Source: Streptomyces sp. NBC_01476
GTDB taxonomy: Bacteria > Actinomycetota > Actinomycetes > Streptomycetales > Streptomycetaceae
Assembly: GCF_036227265.1 (NCBI RefSeq)
Contig: NZ_CP109446.1
Span: 7,271,001-7,335,000, forward strand
Length of the DNA: 64,000 bases
Reading direction: 5' to 3'
Both the position numbers and the translations under genes were made by a program. Shown here one piece after another: positions 25,066-33,841 of the stretch (position 1 is the first letter of the stretch; each line of letters starts with the position of its first letter). Below the pieces are notes generated by a model. It was not told where the DNA came from. It saw only the letters and a list, made by a program, of their open reading frames with translations, and did no database searches.

Positions 25066-28000
25066 TCAGCCCAGGCGGAAGACCTGGGCGGCGGTGCCGT
25101 TGCAGTCGTAGAGCTGGAGCGCGTCCCCGGGCTGCTGGTGGTTGCCGCTGTCGTCCAGGCAGCGGCCGGACTGCGGATTGAGCAGCGTCCCGTCGCTGCG
25201 GCCGGTCCACAGCTGTGCCCCGGTGCCGTTGCAGTCCCACAGCTGGACGGGCGTCCCGTTGCCGGTGCCGCCGCCCGCGGTGTCCAGGCACTTGCCGAAG
25301 GTGCGCAGCGAACGGTCGCCGGGAGCCGACCAGCGCTGCGCGTCCGTGCCGTTGCACGACCACAACTGGACCGCGGTCGCCGACGCGGGCGAGCCGTCGA
25401 CGACGTCGGCGCAGAGCCCGCCCGGGCCGGTGAGCGGGCCGGGCGGCAGCTTCCAGCTCTGGGCGGCACTGCCGTTGCAGTCGTAGAGCTGGAGTTGGAC
25501 CACGCCGGGCGTCACGGTGCCGTCGGGCACGTCCAGGCAGCGGCCCGAGGCCGTGTTGAGCAGACTGCCGTCGGTGCGGTGGGTCCACTGCTGCGCGGCG
25601 GAACCCGCGCAGGCGGCCAGGGCGACCGGCGTCCCGTTGCCGGTGCCGCCCGAGGCGGTCACGCACTTCCCCAGCGTGCGCAGGGAGTTGCCGTCCTGGA
25701 GGGTGAACTGCTGGGCCGCGGTGTGATCGCAGTCCCACAACTGCATCGGCGTCCCGTCCGCGGTCGCGCCGCCGCGCACGTCGAGGCAGTGCCCGCCGGC
25801 GCCGATGACCTCACCGGAGGACGGGTTGGCGGTCGCGCTGCCGGTGAGGGCGATGGTGTGGGCAGCCGCCACCGGCAGAGCCGCGGTGGTGACGGTGACC
25901 GTACGGCGGTTGGCGTTCCACGACCAGTCGGTCTCGGGCACCTGCACGCCGTCGACCACGACGGCCGTCGGCGCCGCGGAGTTCGACAGGCGCAGGGTGT
26001 ACGAGCGCGAGGCCGGCGCGCCGGGCCAACTACCGCTCTGCGCACCGATGGTGAGCGTACGGGCGGCCTCGTTCCAGGACAGCGGCGAGGTCGCGGACTG
26101 CCCGGAGGCGTAAGCAGCTCCCTCCCCGGCGTCGGAGTACAGCGAGAACGAACCGTTCGCCCCCGCGGCCACGTTGACGGTGAGCGCGGTCAGCGGCTTG
26201 CTCGTGTTGTCGGTGTAGTCGGTGCGCGTGGTGAGGATGCCGCCGCCCCTGATGAGCACCGGGAACTGCCCGAGCGGGTCGGTGATCGTCACCGTCGCCG
26301 GGCCGGTGTAGGTGCGGCCGGTGAAGTAGTCGGTCCAGCTGCCGGGCGGCACCCACACCGACGCCGAGCCGTTGCCCGCCGCGTCGTCGGGAGTGGTGAT
26401 CGGCGCCACGAGCACGTCGTCGCCGTACAGGTACTGGCCCGGCGCCTGGTAGGCCGCCTCCTGGGCGGGATAGTCGAGATACATCGGGCGGACGATCGGC
26501 ACACCGGTGGTGTTCGCCTGCCGGGCCAGGGTGTACGTGTACGGGACGAGGGACTCGCGCAGCCGCAGCGCCTGCTCGGCCGCGGTCGTGGCGGCGCCGG
26601 TGTAGTTCCACGGCAGCCGGTCGCCGTGGTCGGAGTGCAGCCGGTCGACGGGCTGGAAGGCGCCGAACTGGAGCCAGCGCACGTACAGGTCGTCCGCCAG
26701 GTGGCCGCCGTGGAAGCTGCCGATGTCATGGCTGACATTGGACAGGCCGGCCGCGGCCTCGTCGGCGGTGAAGCGCACCTCGAAGCGGAGCATGTCCCAG
26801 GTGGCGGGGGTGTCGCCGGTGAACTGCAGGGTGGTGCGCCGCTCCGACCACGGGCCGAGGGCGTAGTTGCTGTCGTCGCCGCCCTGTTCCGAGCCGCCGA
26901 TCCGGGCGAAGGAGAAGCCGCGCAGGCCCCTGGCCGCCGCCTCGTCCGCGTACGCCTGGTTGATCAGGTTGTCCGGCGCCACATGCGGGTCGCTCGCGGT
27001 CGAACCGCCGCACCCGCCGCAGTAGTCGAGCCACCATTCGCGGACACCCTGCTGCTCGAAGGGCTGGTGCAGGCCGAGATAGGCGGCGAGCTGGGACGGC
27101 TTGGACCAGTCGAAGCGGTAGGTGTTCCCGCTGTCCACGGTGAGCCCCCCGGCCTGGCTGTTGGCGGCCGGGAATTTCGGGTCGTCGCCGTTGATGCTCG
27201 GGTGGATGTTCATCGAGACCGAAAGCCCCTGCTGCTTCGTCCAGTTGAGGAACGCCTGCGGGTCGGGGAAGAGCGCGGAGTTCCAGTTCCAGCCGTTCCA
27301 CTGGGTGGGCGACTTCCAGTCGGTGTCCACCACCAGCCAGTCGATCGGGGTGTCGCTGCTGCGGAAGGCCGGCAGCAGCGAGTTCTCGTAGTCGGCGGTG
27401 GAGTAGGCGTAATAGCGCGAGTACCAGACGCCGTAGGCGGACTGCGGCAGCAGATCGGTGCCGCCGGCAAGGGAGTTGAGGTCGGTGAGGCCCTGTTTGT
27501 AGTCCTGGCCGTAGCCGAGGAGATAGCCGTCCTGGTACGGCTGACGGGCGTGCGACGGACGATCGGTGACGGTGTGTCCTGCGCTCAGCAGCGGGGTGCG
27601 GGTGTCGTCGAGCAGATACCAGCCGTGCCGGTTCAGGATGCCGGGGTGCTCGGGTACGGGCACGGTTCTCGGGTTGTCCAGGCTGCGCGACCACCCGCCG
27701 AGGGTGTCGGTGGGTCCGGCGCCGTAGCCGGTGGTGGTGAGGTCGGTGCGGGCGGCCGGATAGGCGGTGGTGGCCACCGGGGTCACGGCGATGCTGTCGA
27801 TGTTGACACGGCCGGTGTCGTCGGCGTTCTGCACCAGGTCGAGCGTGTCGGTGCCCGCGGCGAGCTGGACGGTCGCGGAGGCGGTGCTCCAGGTGTCCCA
27901 GGAGGAGGTGCCGGGCAGCGTCAGCTTGGGGCCGGCCGCGCCGTTGACCCGGGTGGAGAGCGTCCCGGTGCTGCCCACCGCGTTGGAGTAGCGGACCTGG

Positions 28001-28632
28001 AGACGGTAGGCGCCGCTGGACGGCACCTGGGAGACGTCCTGGGTGATGCCGCTTCCCGTGGCCTCGTAACCGGCGACGAAACCGGAGCCGGTGTAGCCGC
28101 TGTGGTCGTAATTGACCGCGGCGCGGCCGGTGAACAGGGCGTTCTCGCCCTCGCAGGCGGTGCCGAGCGCGCAGTAGGAGGGGAACGCGGGCTTGCCCTG
28201 CACACCGGTCGAGGTGAGGGTGACCGTCGTGTTGTCCGAGGTGAAGGGCCCGCTGCCCTCCTTCCAGCGCAGGGTGAGCGCACTGGTCTTGATCTCCCGG
28301 TAGCCGTCGGACGTCACGTCCGTGGTGTACGGCGGCGGTGTGAAGGAGCGGTTGACGGCGGTGAAGGTGGCGCCGTCCTGGAAGGCGCCGTCCCCGGCGT
28401 ACTCCAGCCGGACCAGCGTCGGGGTGAGCACCTCGAAGCGGGCGCTGCCGTCGGTGACGGCGGTGGGTGTGGCGGCGGGTGCGGTTGTGGGTGCGGACGC
28501 GGAGGTGGGTGCGGCGGCGGCGCCGGCCGCGCCGGTGACGAGGAAGGCGGACAGCAGGGCGAGGCAGCCGCCGGCGGCGAGCAGGGGCCGGCGGCGCCGG
28601 GGGCGCGGTGCGCGGGCGAAGTGGGGGAGCAT
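25066..28632 (-). CDS. Secreted GH31 alpha-glycosidase with CBM and double ricin-type lectin tail
   Basis: An 1188-residue exported enzyme with an Arg-rich signal peptide (residues 1-40). A CBM35-like insert is seen near residues 165-290 (AVNYDHSGYTGSGFVAGYEA...VNIDSIAVTP), inside the GH31 N-terminal region. The GH31 barrel carries the nucleophile Asp in GVREWWLDYCGG and the acid/base Asp in NVSHDIGSFHGG. The C-terminal ~270 residues hold six QxW-type repeats (QLWDCDHTAAQQF; QLYDCNGSAAQSW; QLWDCNGTGAQLW), that is two ricin B lectin domains. It probably releases alpha-linked glucose, galactose or xylose from a polysaccharide. AGGAGG lies five bases before ATG 28632. Confidence 0.93.
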   Translation of the reverse strand: MLPHFARAPRPRRRRPLLAAGGCLALLSAFLVTGAAGAAAAPTSASAPTTAPAATPTAVTDGSARFEVLTPTLVRLEYAGDGAFQDGATFTAVNRSFTPPPYTTDVTSDGYREIKTSALTLRWKEGSGPFTSDNTTVTLTSTGVQGKPAFPSYCALGTACEGENALFTGRAAVNYDHSGYTGSGFVAGYEATGSGITQDVSQVPSSGAYRLQVRYSNAVGSTGTLSTRVNGAAGPKLTLPGTSSWDTWSTASATVQLAAGTDTLDLVQNADDTGRVNIDSIAVTPVATTAYPAARTDLTTTGYGAGPTDTLGGWSRSLDNPRTVPVPEHPGILNRHGWYLLDDTRTPLLSAGHTVTDRPSHARQPYQDGYLLGYGQDYKQGLTDLNSLAGGTDLLPQSAYGVWYSRYYAYSTADYENSLLPAFRSSDTPIDWLVVDTDWKSPTQWNGWNWNSALFPDPQAFLNWTKQQGLSVSMNIHPSINGDDPKFPAANSQAGGLTVDSGNTYRFDWSKPSQLAAYLGLHQPFEQQGVREWWLDYCGGCGGSTASDPHVAPDNLINQAYADEAAARGLRGFSFARIGGSEQGGDDSNYALGPWSERRTTLQFTGDTPATWDMLRFEVRFTADEAAAGLSNVSHDIGSFHGGHLADDLYVRWLQFGAFQPVDRLHSDHGDRLPWNYTGAATTAAEQALRLRESLVPYTYTLARQANTTGVPIVRPMYLDYPAQEAAYQAPGQYLYGDDVLVAPITTPDDAAGNGSASVWVPPGSWTDYFTGRTYTGPATVTITDPLGQFPVLIRGGGILTTRTDYTDNTSKPLTALTVNVAAGANGSFSLYSDAGEGAAYASGQSATSPLSWNEAARTLTIGAQSGSWPGAPASRSYTLRLSNSAAPTAVVVDGVQVPETDWSWNANRRTVTVTTAALPVAAAHTIALTGSATANPSSGEVIGAGGHCLDVRGGATADGTPMQLWDCDHTAAQQFTLQDGNSLRTLGKCVTASGGTGNGTPVALAACAGSAAQQWTHRTDGSLLNTASGRCLDVPDGTVTPGVVQLQLYDCNGSAAQSWKLPPGPLTGPGGLCADVVDGSPASATAVQLWSCNGTDAQRWSAPGDRSLRTFGKCLDTAGGGTGNGTPVQLWDCNGTGAQLWTGRSDGTLLNPQSGRCLDDSGNHQQPGDALQLYDCNGTAAQVFRLG

Positions 28633-28650
28633 GGGACCTCCTGGCGAGCT

Positions 28651-28662
28651 GACAACGTTGTC
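28651..28662. promoter_or_regulatory. Perfect palindrome GACAACGTTGTC upstream of GH31, LacI-type operator
   Basis: This 12-bp perfect dyad with central CG lies 18 bases 5' of the GH31 start codon, close to the Shine-Dalgarno. It has the form of LacI-family operators in actinomycetes. It differs from the ATGnTTRC palindrome at 10.9-15.9 kb, so a different repressor is implied. Confidence 0.65.
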
Positions 28663-29121
28663 TGCGCAGTGAGGGGGGCGGGGGGAGGTGGCCGCGGGGG
28701 CGGGCGCGGGTGGGGTGCGCGGTGGAGCGGGGCGGGGCGGCCCGCCCGGGGACGGGGAGGGGCCGGTCGTGCGGTCGGCCTGACGGCCCCGCGTTCAGCC
28801 GAAGGGGCCGAGGACCGGGAGGTCCTGGCCGGTCCGCTGCGGAGCGGGACGCCGCTCGGGGCGGAGCCGGGGGCGGCGGCCGAGGGGTGGCTGGGCGGTG
28901 TGGTGAGGCCGGTCGGTGTGGCGAGGCCGGTCGGGCCGGCCGGCACGGGGCGCCGGGGTCTGCCCGGCGGGCTCGGCGGGGCGCCCGCGGGCGCCGAGGG
29001 GCAGGGCGGGAGGCGTGGCGTGGCGGTGGCGCGCTCGCGGGAATCTGCGCATCGGCTGCGGGGTCCCTTCTTCGGTACGTGGGGGGCGAAAGGGAGGCAG
29101 GGTCCGGCCGACAGGGGGGGT

Positions 29122-29133
29122 GAGAGCGCTCTC
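29122..29133. promoter_or_regulatory. Perfect palindrome GAGAGCGCTCTC
   Basis: A 12-bp perfect dyad with central GCGC, similar in form to the CebR/LacI-type operators with a GAGCGCTC core. It is 490 bases upstream of the GH31 start; which promoter it serves is unclear. Confidence 0.45.
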
Positions 29134-29244
29134 CGTCGGCAGATGGAGTGTCGAGGTTGGACGCGTTCACGTCAAGTGAGCGGGCGGAACCGGGTGCGCC
29201 GCCGGACACATCGGCCGAACGGCGCGCCGACGCGGTCATCGCTT

Positions 29245-29279
29245 GGTGCCAGGTGCCAGGTGCCAGGTGCCAGGCGCCA
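29245..29279. repeat. Five tandem 7-bp repeats (GGTGCCA)
   Basis: GGTGCCA x4 then GGCGCCA, in a non-coding stretch. The 7-base period is the same as in the array at 17091, but the unit differs. Confidence 0.8.
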
Positions 29280-29610
29280 GGCGCGCGGGGCACGTCGTGG
29301 ACGATCGCGCCCAACGTCCCTTGCCCACCGCCGTGTTCGCCGCCCAGCAAGCGGACCGCGCTTCGTGCGGCCCCCGCCGAGAAGGGACCGGACGGGTGGC
29401 CCGTGGCGTGCGGCGGGGGCAGGCCGACGGGTGGGTTCGCCCGACTCCCGGTGTGGGTTCCGGCCGGCGAGCCCGAAGTTGGCGGCCTTTGGCCGGGCGG
29501 GGCCCCGGGCGGGGCAGATCAGCGGGTCGGTCGTGCGACCCGACCACGGGAGGGACCGGCGGCGGGATCAGGTCGGTGGGTCCGAGGTCGGTGGGTCCGG
29601 GGTCGGCGGG

Positions 29611-29814
29611 GCGATCCGTTCCGACCGCCCGGGCCCGGCCTTCTCCACCGCACTCGCCGACGGCACCGGCTACGCCGAACTCAGCTGCGGCAGCCACGAC
29701 TTCGGGCGGGGCGCCACGCACACCGTCACCTTCACGGTGCTGTCGCCCGCGACGGGGACCGGCCCGGCGGCGTACGCGGACATCGAGCTGGACTACCTGG
29801 CGCTGCGCGCCTGA
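29611..29814 (+). pseudogene. 3' remnant of a gene with a beta-sandwich C-terminus
   Basis: About 60 codons read as a coherent protein end: GPAFSTALADGTGYAELSCG, HDFGRGATHTVTFTVLSP, then AAYADIELDYLALRA and stop. Hydrophobic alternation and the closing FELDYLxLR-type strand resemble the last beta-sandwich domain of secreted glycosidases. Upstream the frame dissolves into short GGTCGGTGGGTCC repeats without a start. I take it as the leftover of a deleted gene. Confidence 0.45.
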
Positions 29815-30303
29815 CCTGCCGCCCGGAGCAGCGCGCCGGCCCGCGGCCCCGCCTTCCGGGGAGGGCCACCGCGCCGGTTCGCCGAGGCGGGAAAGTGCGC
29901 ACCGTCGGTCAGTTGACGATCGCCTGGTGACGGCGCAGGGCGGGGACATGGCCGGCTTCCCCCTCCATCGAGGGCCTTCGCATGGGTGGCCTCGTGGTGA
30001 TTCACCCCTTCCGTCCCGCTGCTTGCGCAGGAGCCACCTGAGCCCCACACTGCACGCGTCCACCCACGGAGGGGAGAGAGGCGTGCTGTCGCGCGGCGCG
30101 AGAACGCAGTGCCGAAGGGCACCCCGGGTCTTTCCGGGGCCGCTCGCGCCGGAAGTTGGAGATGTCATGAGCCTGACATTTCTGACGCCTCGTGCCCTTC
30201 GTCGTGCTCCCTTGCTGCGGCGGCCGGGCCGTCCGCGTCCCCCGGGCGTGGCGTCCGGCCGCCGGGGCCGGCAATTCGCGCTCAACTCATGAAGGAGAGT
30301 CAT
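29815..30303. other. 490-base leader region of the S53 peptidase gene
   Basis: No convincing gene. It includes a small hairpin (CCCCGG-6-CCGGGG, 30122-30139) and an inverted repeat TGTCA-6-TGACA (30163-30178), either of which could regulate the peptidase gene. Confidence 0.45.
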
Positions 30304-31503
30304 ATGCAACTGCGCGCACGGCTTCTCGGTCCGGGTGTCGCGGCACTGGCGGCGATCCCGCTCACGGTGCTCGGCCCGGCGGGAGCCTCGCACGCCGCGG
30401 CGCCCGCCCAGGCGACCGCACACTCCTGCTCCACCCCCAAAGCCGGCTTCGCCTCCTGCAAGGCGATTCTCCGGACGGACGTCGTGTCCCCCGCGGCCAA
30501 ACCGGTCACGCCGGACGCCACCCCGTCCGGCTACGGTCCCTCCAGCCTCCAGGCGGCGTACAACCTGCCCTCCGCCACGGCCGGCGCGGGCCGTACCGTC
30601 GCGATCGTCGACGCGTACGACGACCCGACGGCGGAAGCCGATCTGGCCGTCTACCGCAGCCAGTTCGGGCTCCCGGCCTGCACCACCGCCAATGGGTGCT
30701 TCAAGAAGACCGACCAGAACGGCGGTACCAACTACCCCCGTAAAGACGGCGGCTGGGCCCAGGAGATATCACTCGACCTCGACATGGTCTCCGCGGTCTG
30801 TCCCAACTGCCACATCCTGCTGGTCGAGGCCACCTCGTCCTCCTTCGCCAACCTCGGGACCGCGGTGAACCGCGCCGCGGCGACCGCCGGAGTGGTGGCG
30901 ATCAGCAACAGTTACGGCGGTTCCGACGCCTCGGACACCAACTACGGCTCGTACTACAACCACCCGGGCATCGCCGTCACCGCCAGTTCAGGTGACAACG
31001 GGTACGGCGCGAGCTACCCCGCCTCCTCGCACTACGTCACCGCGGTCGGCGGCACCACGCTGAACACCGCCTCCACCGCACGGGGTTGGGCGGAGACAGC
31101 GTGGAGCGGCGCGGGCAGCGGCTGCTCCTCCTACAACACCGCGCTGGCCGGGGCATCCTCCTTCGGCACCGGATGCGCCAAGCGGGCGGAGGCGGATGTC
31201 TCCGCGGTCGCCAACCCCGCGACCGGCGTGGCCGTGTACGACAGCACCGCGTACCAGGGTTACGTCGGCTGGATGGTGTTCGGCGGCACCAGCGTGTCCT
31301 CCCCGGTCATCGCCTCGGTCTACGCACTGGCCGGCAACACCGGCTCGATCGACAACAACTACCCGTACGCCCACGCCGGTTCGCTGTGGGACGTGACCTC
31401 GGGCAGCAATGGCAGCTGCCCCACCACCCAGTGGTGCACCGCACGGACCGGATGGGACGGACCCACCGGCCTCGGCACACCGAACGGGACGGGCGCCTTC
31501 TGA
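30304..31503 (+). CDS. Secreted S53-family (sedolisin-like) peptidase
   Basis: A 399-residue exported protein with a signal peptide ending near ASHAAA. The catalytic Glu/Asp pair lies in WAQEISLDLDMVSAVCPNC, the oxyanion Asp in TASSGDNGYG, and the nucleophile Ser in FGGTSVSSPVIASVYAL, which is the sedolisin Ser-Glu-Asp arrangement. It lacks a long inhibitory propeptide, having only ~60 residues before the fold. The start ATG 30304 has GAAGGAGAG six bases upstream. It acts outside the cell as an endopeptidase, probably best at acid pH (family knowledge). Confidence 0.9.
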   Translation: MQLRARLLGPGVAALAAIPLTVLGPAGASHAAAPAQATAHSCSTPKAGFASCKAILRTDVVSPAAKPVTPDATPSGYGPSSLQAAYNLPSATAGAGRTVAIVDAYDDPTAEADLAVYRSQFGLPACTTANGCFKKTDQNGGTNYPRKDGGWAQEISLDLDMVSAVCPNCHILLVEATSSSFANLGTAVNRAAATAGVVAISNSYGGSDASDTNYGSYYNHPGIAVTASSGDNGYGASYPASSHYVTAVGGTTLNTASTARGWAETAWSGAGSGCSSYNTALAGASSFGTGCAKRAEADVSAVANPATGVAVYDSTAYQGYVGWMVFGGTSVSSPVIASVYALAGNTGSIDNNYPYAHAGSLWDVTSGSNGSCPTTQWCTARTGWDGPTGLGTPNGTGAF

Positions 31504-31549
31504 GCCGCGTGCCGGTGAGGCTGCTCCGCGGTAACTGACGCAACGGGGG

Positions 31550-31583
31550 CGGGGCCGGAGGGGGGATGTCCCCTCCGGCCCCG
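31550..31583. terminator. Strong hairpin between S53 peptidase and anti-sigma genes
   Basis: A perfect 14-bp stem (31550-31563 with 31570-31583) and a 6-base loop lie between two convergent genes. Confidence 0.85.
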
Positions 31584-31600
31584 GTGTCCGTGGCGGACGT

Positions 31601-32479
31601 TCAGCGGTGCCGGGGGCCGGGTGTGACCGGCCCGGCGGGCCGGACCGGCCTGGCCGGGGGAGTGCGCGGGGAGCGTCGGGTCGCGGTGGACGGGGTGGAG
31701 GGGGTGGAGGGGCCTGCCGGGCCGGCCGGGCGAGTGGGCGGTGCCGGGGCGTTCGGGGACTTCGTGCGGCCGGCCGCCGCGCTGAACAGCCGGGCGCAGT
31801 AGGCGCCGGCCTTCTCCCTGCCGCCCGCGATCTGTCCCAGCTGTTCCAGACGGTCCTGGCCGGCGCCGTCCGGCGCGTGTCCGTTGCCCGCCGCCTTGAG
31901 GTACGCCTCGCACAGCCCTCTCGGATCCGTCGCGCGCGGGACCGTGGACGGGGTGGCCGGGTGCGCCGGAGGCAGGCCGGTGGGCGGGGCGGGCCTGCCG
32001 GTGGCCGGTCCCGTCACCGGACCGCCAGGCGGTGTCCGCGCCGGCCCCGACGTGCCCGCCGGGGTGGAGGACGACGGCGCGGGCGCCGGACCGCTGCCGC
32101 CCGGGAAAAGGTGGGGGAGCGTCCCGCCCTGCGCCGCGACGGCCACGCCGGTGAGCAGGACGGTCGCGGCGGCGCCGCAGAGGGCTGCCTTGGCCGCCCG
32201 GGATCTCCGGGTCCACCAGCGGATTTCCCGCCCGGTCCGCCCGGTCCGCCCGGTCCGCCCGGTCCGCCCGGTCCGCCCGTCCCGCGCGGCCTGGAAGGCA
32301 TGGAAGGCTTCGACCAGGGACGACCGCGGTGGCAGGTCGTCCGGCCCGGGTCGGGCCGCCCCCAGCACCCGGGCGAGGTCGGCGGCCCGGTCATCGGCTC
32401 CGGAGATGTCCTGCCCGTCGAGCAGGCGCTCGGCGAGGTCCGCGTCGAGCCAGTCGTCGTGTGCGTCGCTGTGGTTCAT
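31601..32479 (-). CDS. Single-pass membrane protein, probable anti-sigma factor
   Basis: A 292-residue protein. The N-terminal ~65 residues are acidic and helical (HDDWLDADLAERLLDGQDIS; SSLVEAFHAFQAARDG). A (Gly-Arg-Thr)n run encoded by 9-bp repeats follows, then one transmembrane helix (AKAALCGAAATVLLTGVAVA), a Pro/Ser/Thr-rich extracytoplasmic stalk, a small folded piece with two Cys (GLCEAYLKAAGNG; KAGAYCARLFSA) and a Pro-rich tail. The gene begins three bases after the sigma-factor stop, the standard position for an anti-sigma factor. No ZAS zinc motif is visible, so the sigma-binding part would be atypical. Confidence 0.72.
   Translation of the reverse strand: MNHSDAHDDWLDADLAERLLDGQDISGADDRAADLARVLGAARPGPDDLPPRSSLVEAFHAFQAARDGRTGRTGRTGRTGRTGREIRWWTRRSRAAKAALCGAAATVLLTGVAVAAQGGTLPHLFPGGSGPAPAPSSSTPAGTSGPARTPPGGPVTGPATGRPAPPTGLPPAHPATPSTVPRATDPRGLCEAYLKAAGNGHAPDGAGQDRLEQLGQIAGGREKAGAYCARLFSAAAGRTKSPNAPAPPTRPAGPAGPSTPSTPSTATRRSPRTPPARPVRPAGPVTPGPRHR
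32231..32275. repeat. Five tandem 9-bp repeats (CCCGGTCCG) inside the anti-sigma gene
   Basis: The in-frame repeat encodes alternating Gly-Arg-Thr just before the transmembrane helix. Copy number changes would lengthen or shorten this basic linker without a frameshift. Confidence 0.85.
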
Positions 32480-32482
32480 CCG

Positions 32483-33157
32483 TCACTTCTCCCCGGCGCC
32501 GCTGAGGCGCTCCGACAGGCGTTTCAGTCCGCGGTGAGCGGCGGTCCGCACCGCGCCGGGCCGTTTGCCCAGCACTTTCGCCGCGGTGGGCGCGTTGAGC
32601 CCGAGCACCACGCGCAGCAGCACGGCTTCGGCCTGGTCCCGTGGCAACGAGGCGATCAGGGCCACCGCCCGCTCGGTGGACAGGTTCTCCAGCGCCAGGC
32701 TCTCCGAGTCCCGTACGAGGACCTGTCTGGTGGTGTCCTCGTGAAGTTCGGTCGTCTGCGGCCTGACCTTGGTCCGGCGCAGATGGTCCAGCGCGCGGTG
32801 ACGGGCGATCGTCGCGGCCCAGCCGCGGAAGGACATGCCGTCACCGCGGAACGCGCGCAGGTCCCGGACGATGTCGTGCCAGGTCTCCGAGGCGATGTCG
32901 TCCGCGTCGTCGCCGACAAGGCCCCGCAGGTAGCCGGCGAGCATGGGCTGGACTGCCCGGAAGACCACCGCGAAAGCGGCCTCGTCCCCCTGGCGGGCCC
33001 GTGCGACAGCCTCGCCCAGATCCCCGTCGTCGATGCGCTCGCTCCGGCGAACCGCCTTGCCCACTACGTCCTCTTCGTGCTCGCCGAACCTTACGGGCGC
33101 CGCGTGGTCCCGCCGGATCGCAGGGCCCGAGATGCCCGCGATCCGGCGGGGGTTCAC
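32483..33157 (-). CDS. ECF-type RNA polymerase sigma factor
   Basis: A 224-residue sigma-70 family protein with region 2 (GDDADDIASETWHDIVRDL; FRGWAATIARHRALDHLRR) and region 4 (LPRDQAEAVLLRVVLGLNAP...GKRPGAVRTAAHRGLKRLSE). The start GTG 33157 overlaps the stop of the upstream gene as GTGA; an internal GTG at 33064 would remove a ~30-residue N-terminal extension. It is followed three bases later by the membrane anti-sigma gene. The promoter it recognises is not obvious in the window. Confidence 0.88.
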   Translation of the reverse strand: MNPRRIAGISGPAIRRDHAAPVRFGEHEEDVVGKAVRRSERIDDGDLGEAVARARQGDEAAFAVVFRAVQPMLAGYLRGLVGDDADDIASETWHDIVRDLRAFRGDGMSFRGWAATIARHRALDHLRRTKVRPQTTELHEDTTRQVLVRDSESLALENLSTERAVALIASLPRDQAEAVLLRVVLGLNAPTAAKVLGKRPGAVRTAAHRGLKRLSERLSGAGEK

Positions 33158-33573
33158 TGGCGGGACTGCCCGGTCACCGCGAGGCAGAACAGACGCAGAC
33201 TGTCCTCCGGCCCGTTCTGGTACCGCTTCAACGCCTTCCCGAGTGGATTCCAGACGCGCCCGTCAGGCGCGCGGATCCCGAACGGCTGCCCGAATGTACC
33301 GCGCTGATCCGTGTCGAAGTCCACCCAGACCGCGCCCGCCGTGCGCACCAGCACCTCGCCGGTATAAGCGCCGAAACGCAGGATGACCGGCGTCACCGCC
33401 TCCAGGGGCGGCTCTTCGCGCCGGAGCGTCTCGATGACGCGGTCGACCAGACTGAGGCTCGCCTGCGTGTAGTCGAGCCGGATCATGGCCCCTTCCCGCG
33501 CCATCGCGACGACATCCGCGGCCAGGCGAGGGCCGAGCAGGGGCACCGGTTGACTGGCCACGCCTTGCTCCAT
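33154..33573 (-). CDS. Unrecognised 139-residue protein, first gene of the sigma operon
   Basis: I do not recognise the family with confidence. The protein has an N-terminal helical part (LAADVVAMAREGAM; LSLVDRVIETLRREEPP) and a C-terminal beta-rich part (LRFGAYTGEVLVRTAGAVWV; FGIRAPDGRVWNPLGKALKR). That pattern is reminiscent of DUF3806-like and immunity-type proteins. ATG 33573 was chosen because upstream sequence in frame is low-quality Pro/Arg-rich text. Its stop overlaps the sigma-factor start (GTGA), so it is translationally coupled and may feed a signal to the sigma pair. Confidence 0.72.
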   Translation of the reverse strand: MEQGVASQPVPLLGPRLAADVVAMAREGAMIRLDYTQASLSLVDRVIETLRREEPPLEAVTPVILRFGAYTGEVLVRTAGAVWVDFDTDQRGTFGQPFGIRAPDGRVWNPLGKALKRYQNGPEDSLRLFCLAVTGQSRQ

Positions 33574-33841
33574 CTGACCCCTCCGCGCATCGGTATCGGC
33601 CGTACGGACCGCACGGCTCACTGGAGAGGCGCAGCAGGGCGGGAAAGCGTTACACCGCTCCGGCCGCAGTGGACGAGACGGCCGGCCGCAGACGGCTCCA
33701 CCGACGGGACGGCCGCTCGGGTGGAGTCCCTGCGGCTCCCGTACGTCCGGGTCGTCCGGCAGCAGGTGAACGTGGGCGAACCAGCCGCGCCGCACGCCGC
33801 CCGCCGGTCCCGTGGACTGGACGCCCTGCCGGACGGTCGGG

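Larger units (their letters stand above)
28663..29610. other. Gene-poor kilobase upstream of GH31
   Basis: Very G-rich sequence with long open frames in several phases but no recognisable protein and no Shine-Dalgarno/start pairs. It contains a palindrome (29122-29133) and a heptamer repeat (29245-29279), described separately. It probably holds the GH31 promoter and decayed sequence. Confidence 0.5.

Noticed and set aside
25054..29814. A very long open frame on the plus strand (about 1590 codons)
   Set aside because: It is antisense to the GH76-GH31 genes, is Gly/Ala/Arg/Val-rich as expected for a high-GC shadow, and has no domain. Only its last ~68 codons (29611-29814) look like true protein, and these are reported as a remnant.
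32231..32275. Possible CRISPR-like array
   Set aside because: Contiguous 9-bp units without spacers, translated in frame. The same reasoning excludes the 17-bp array at 39237.
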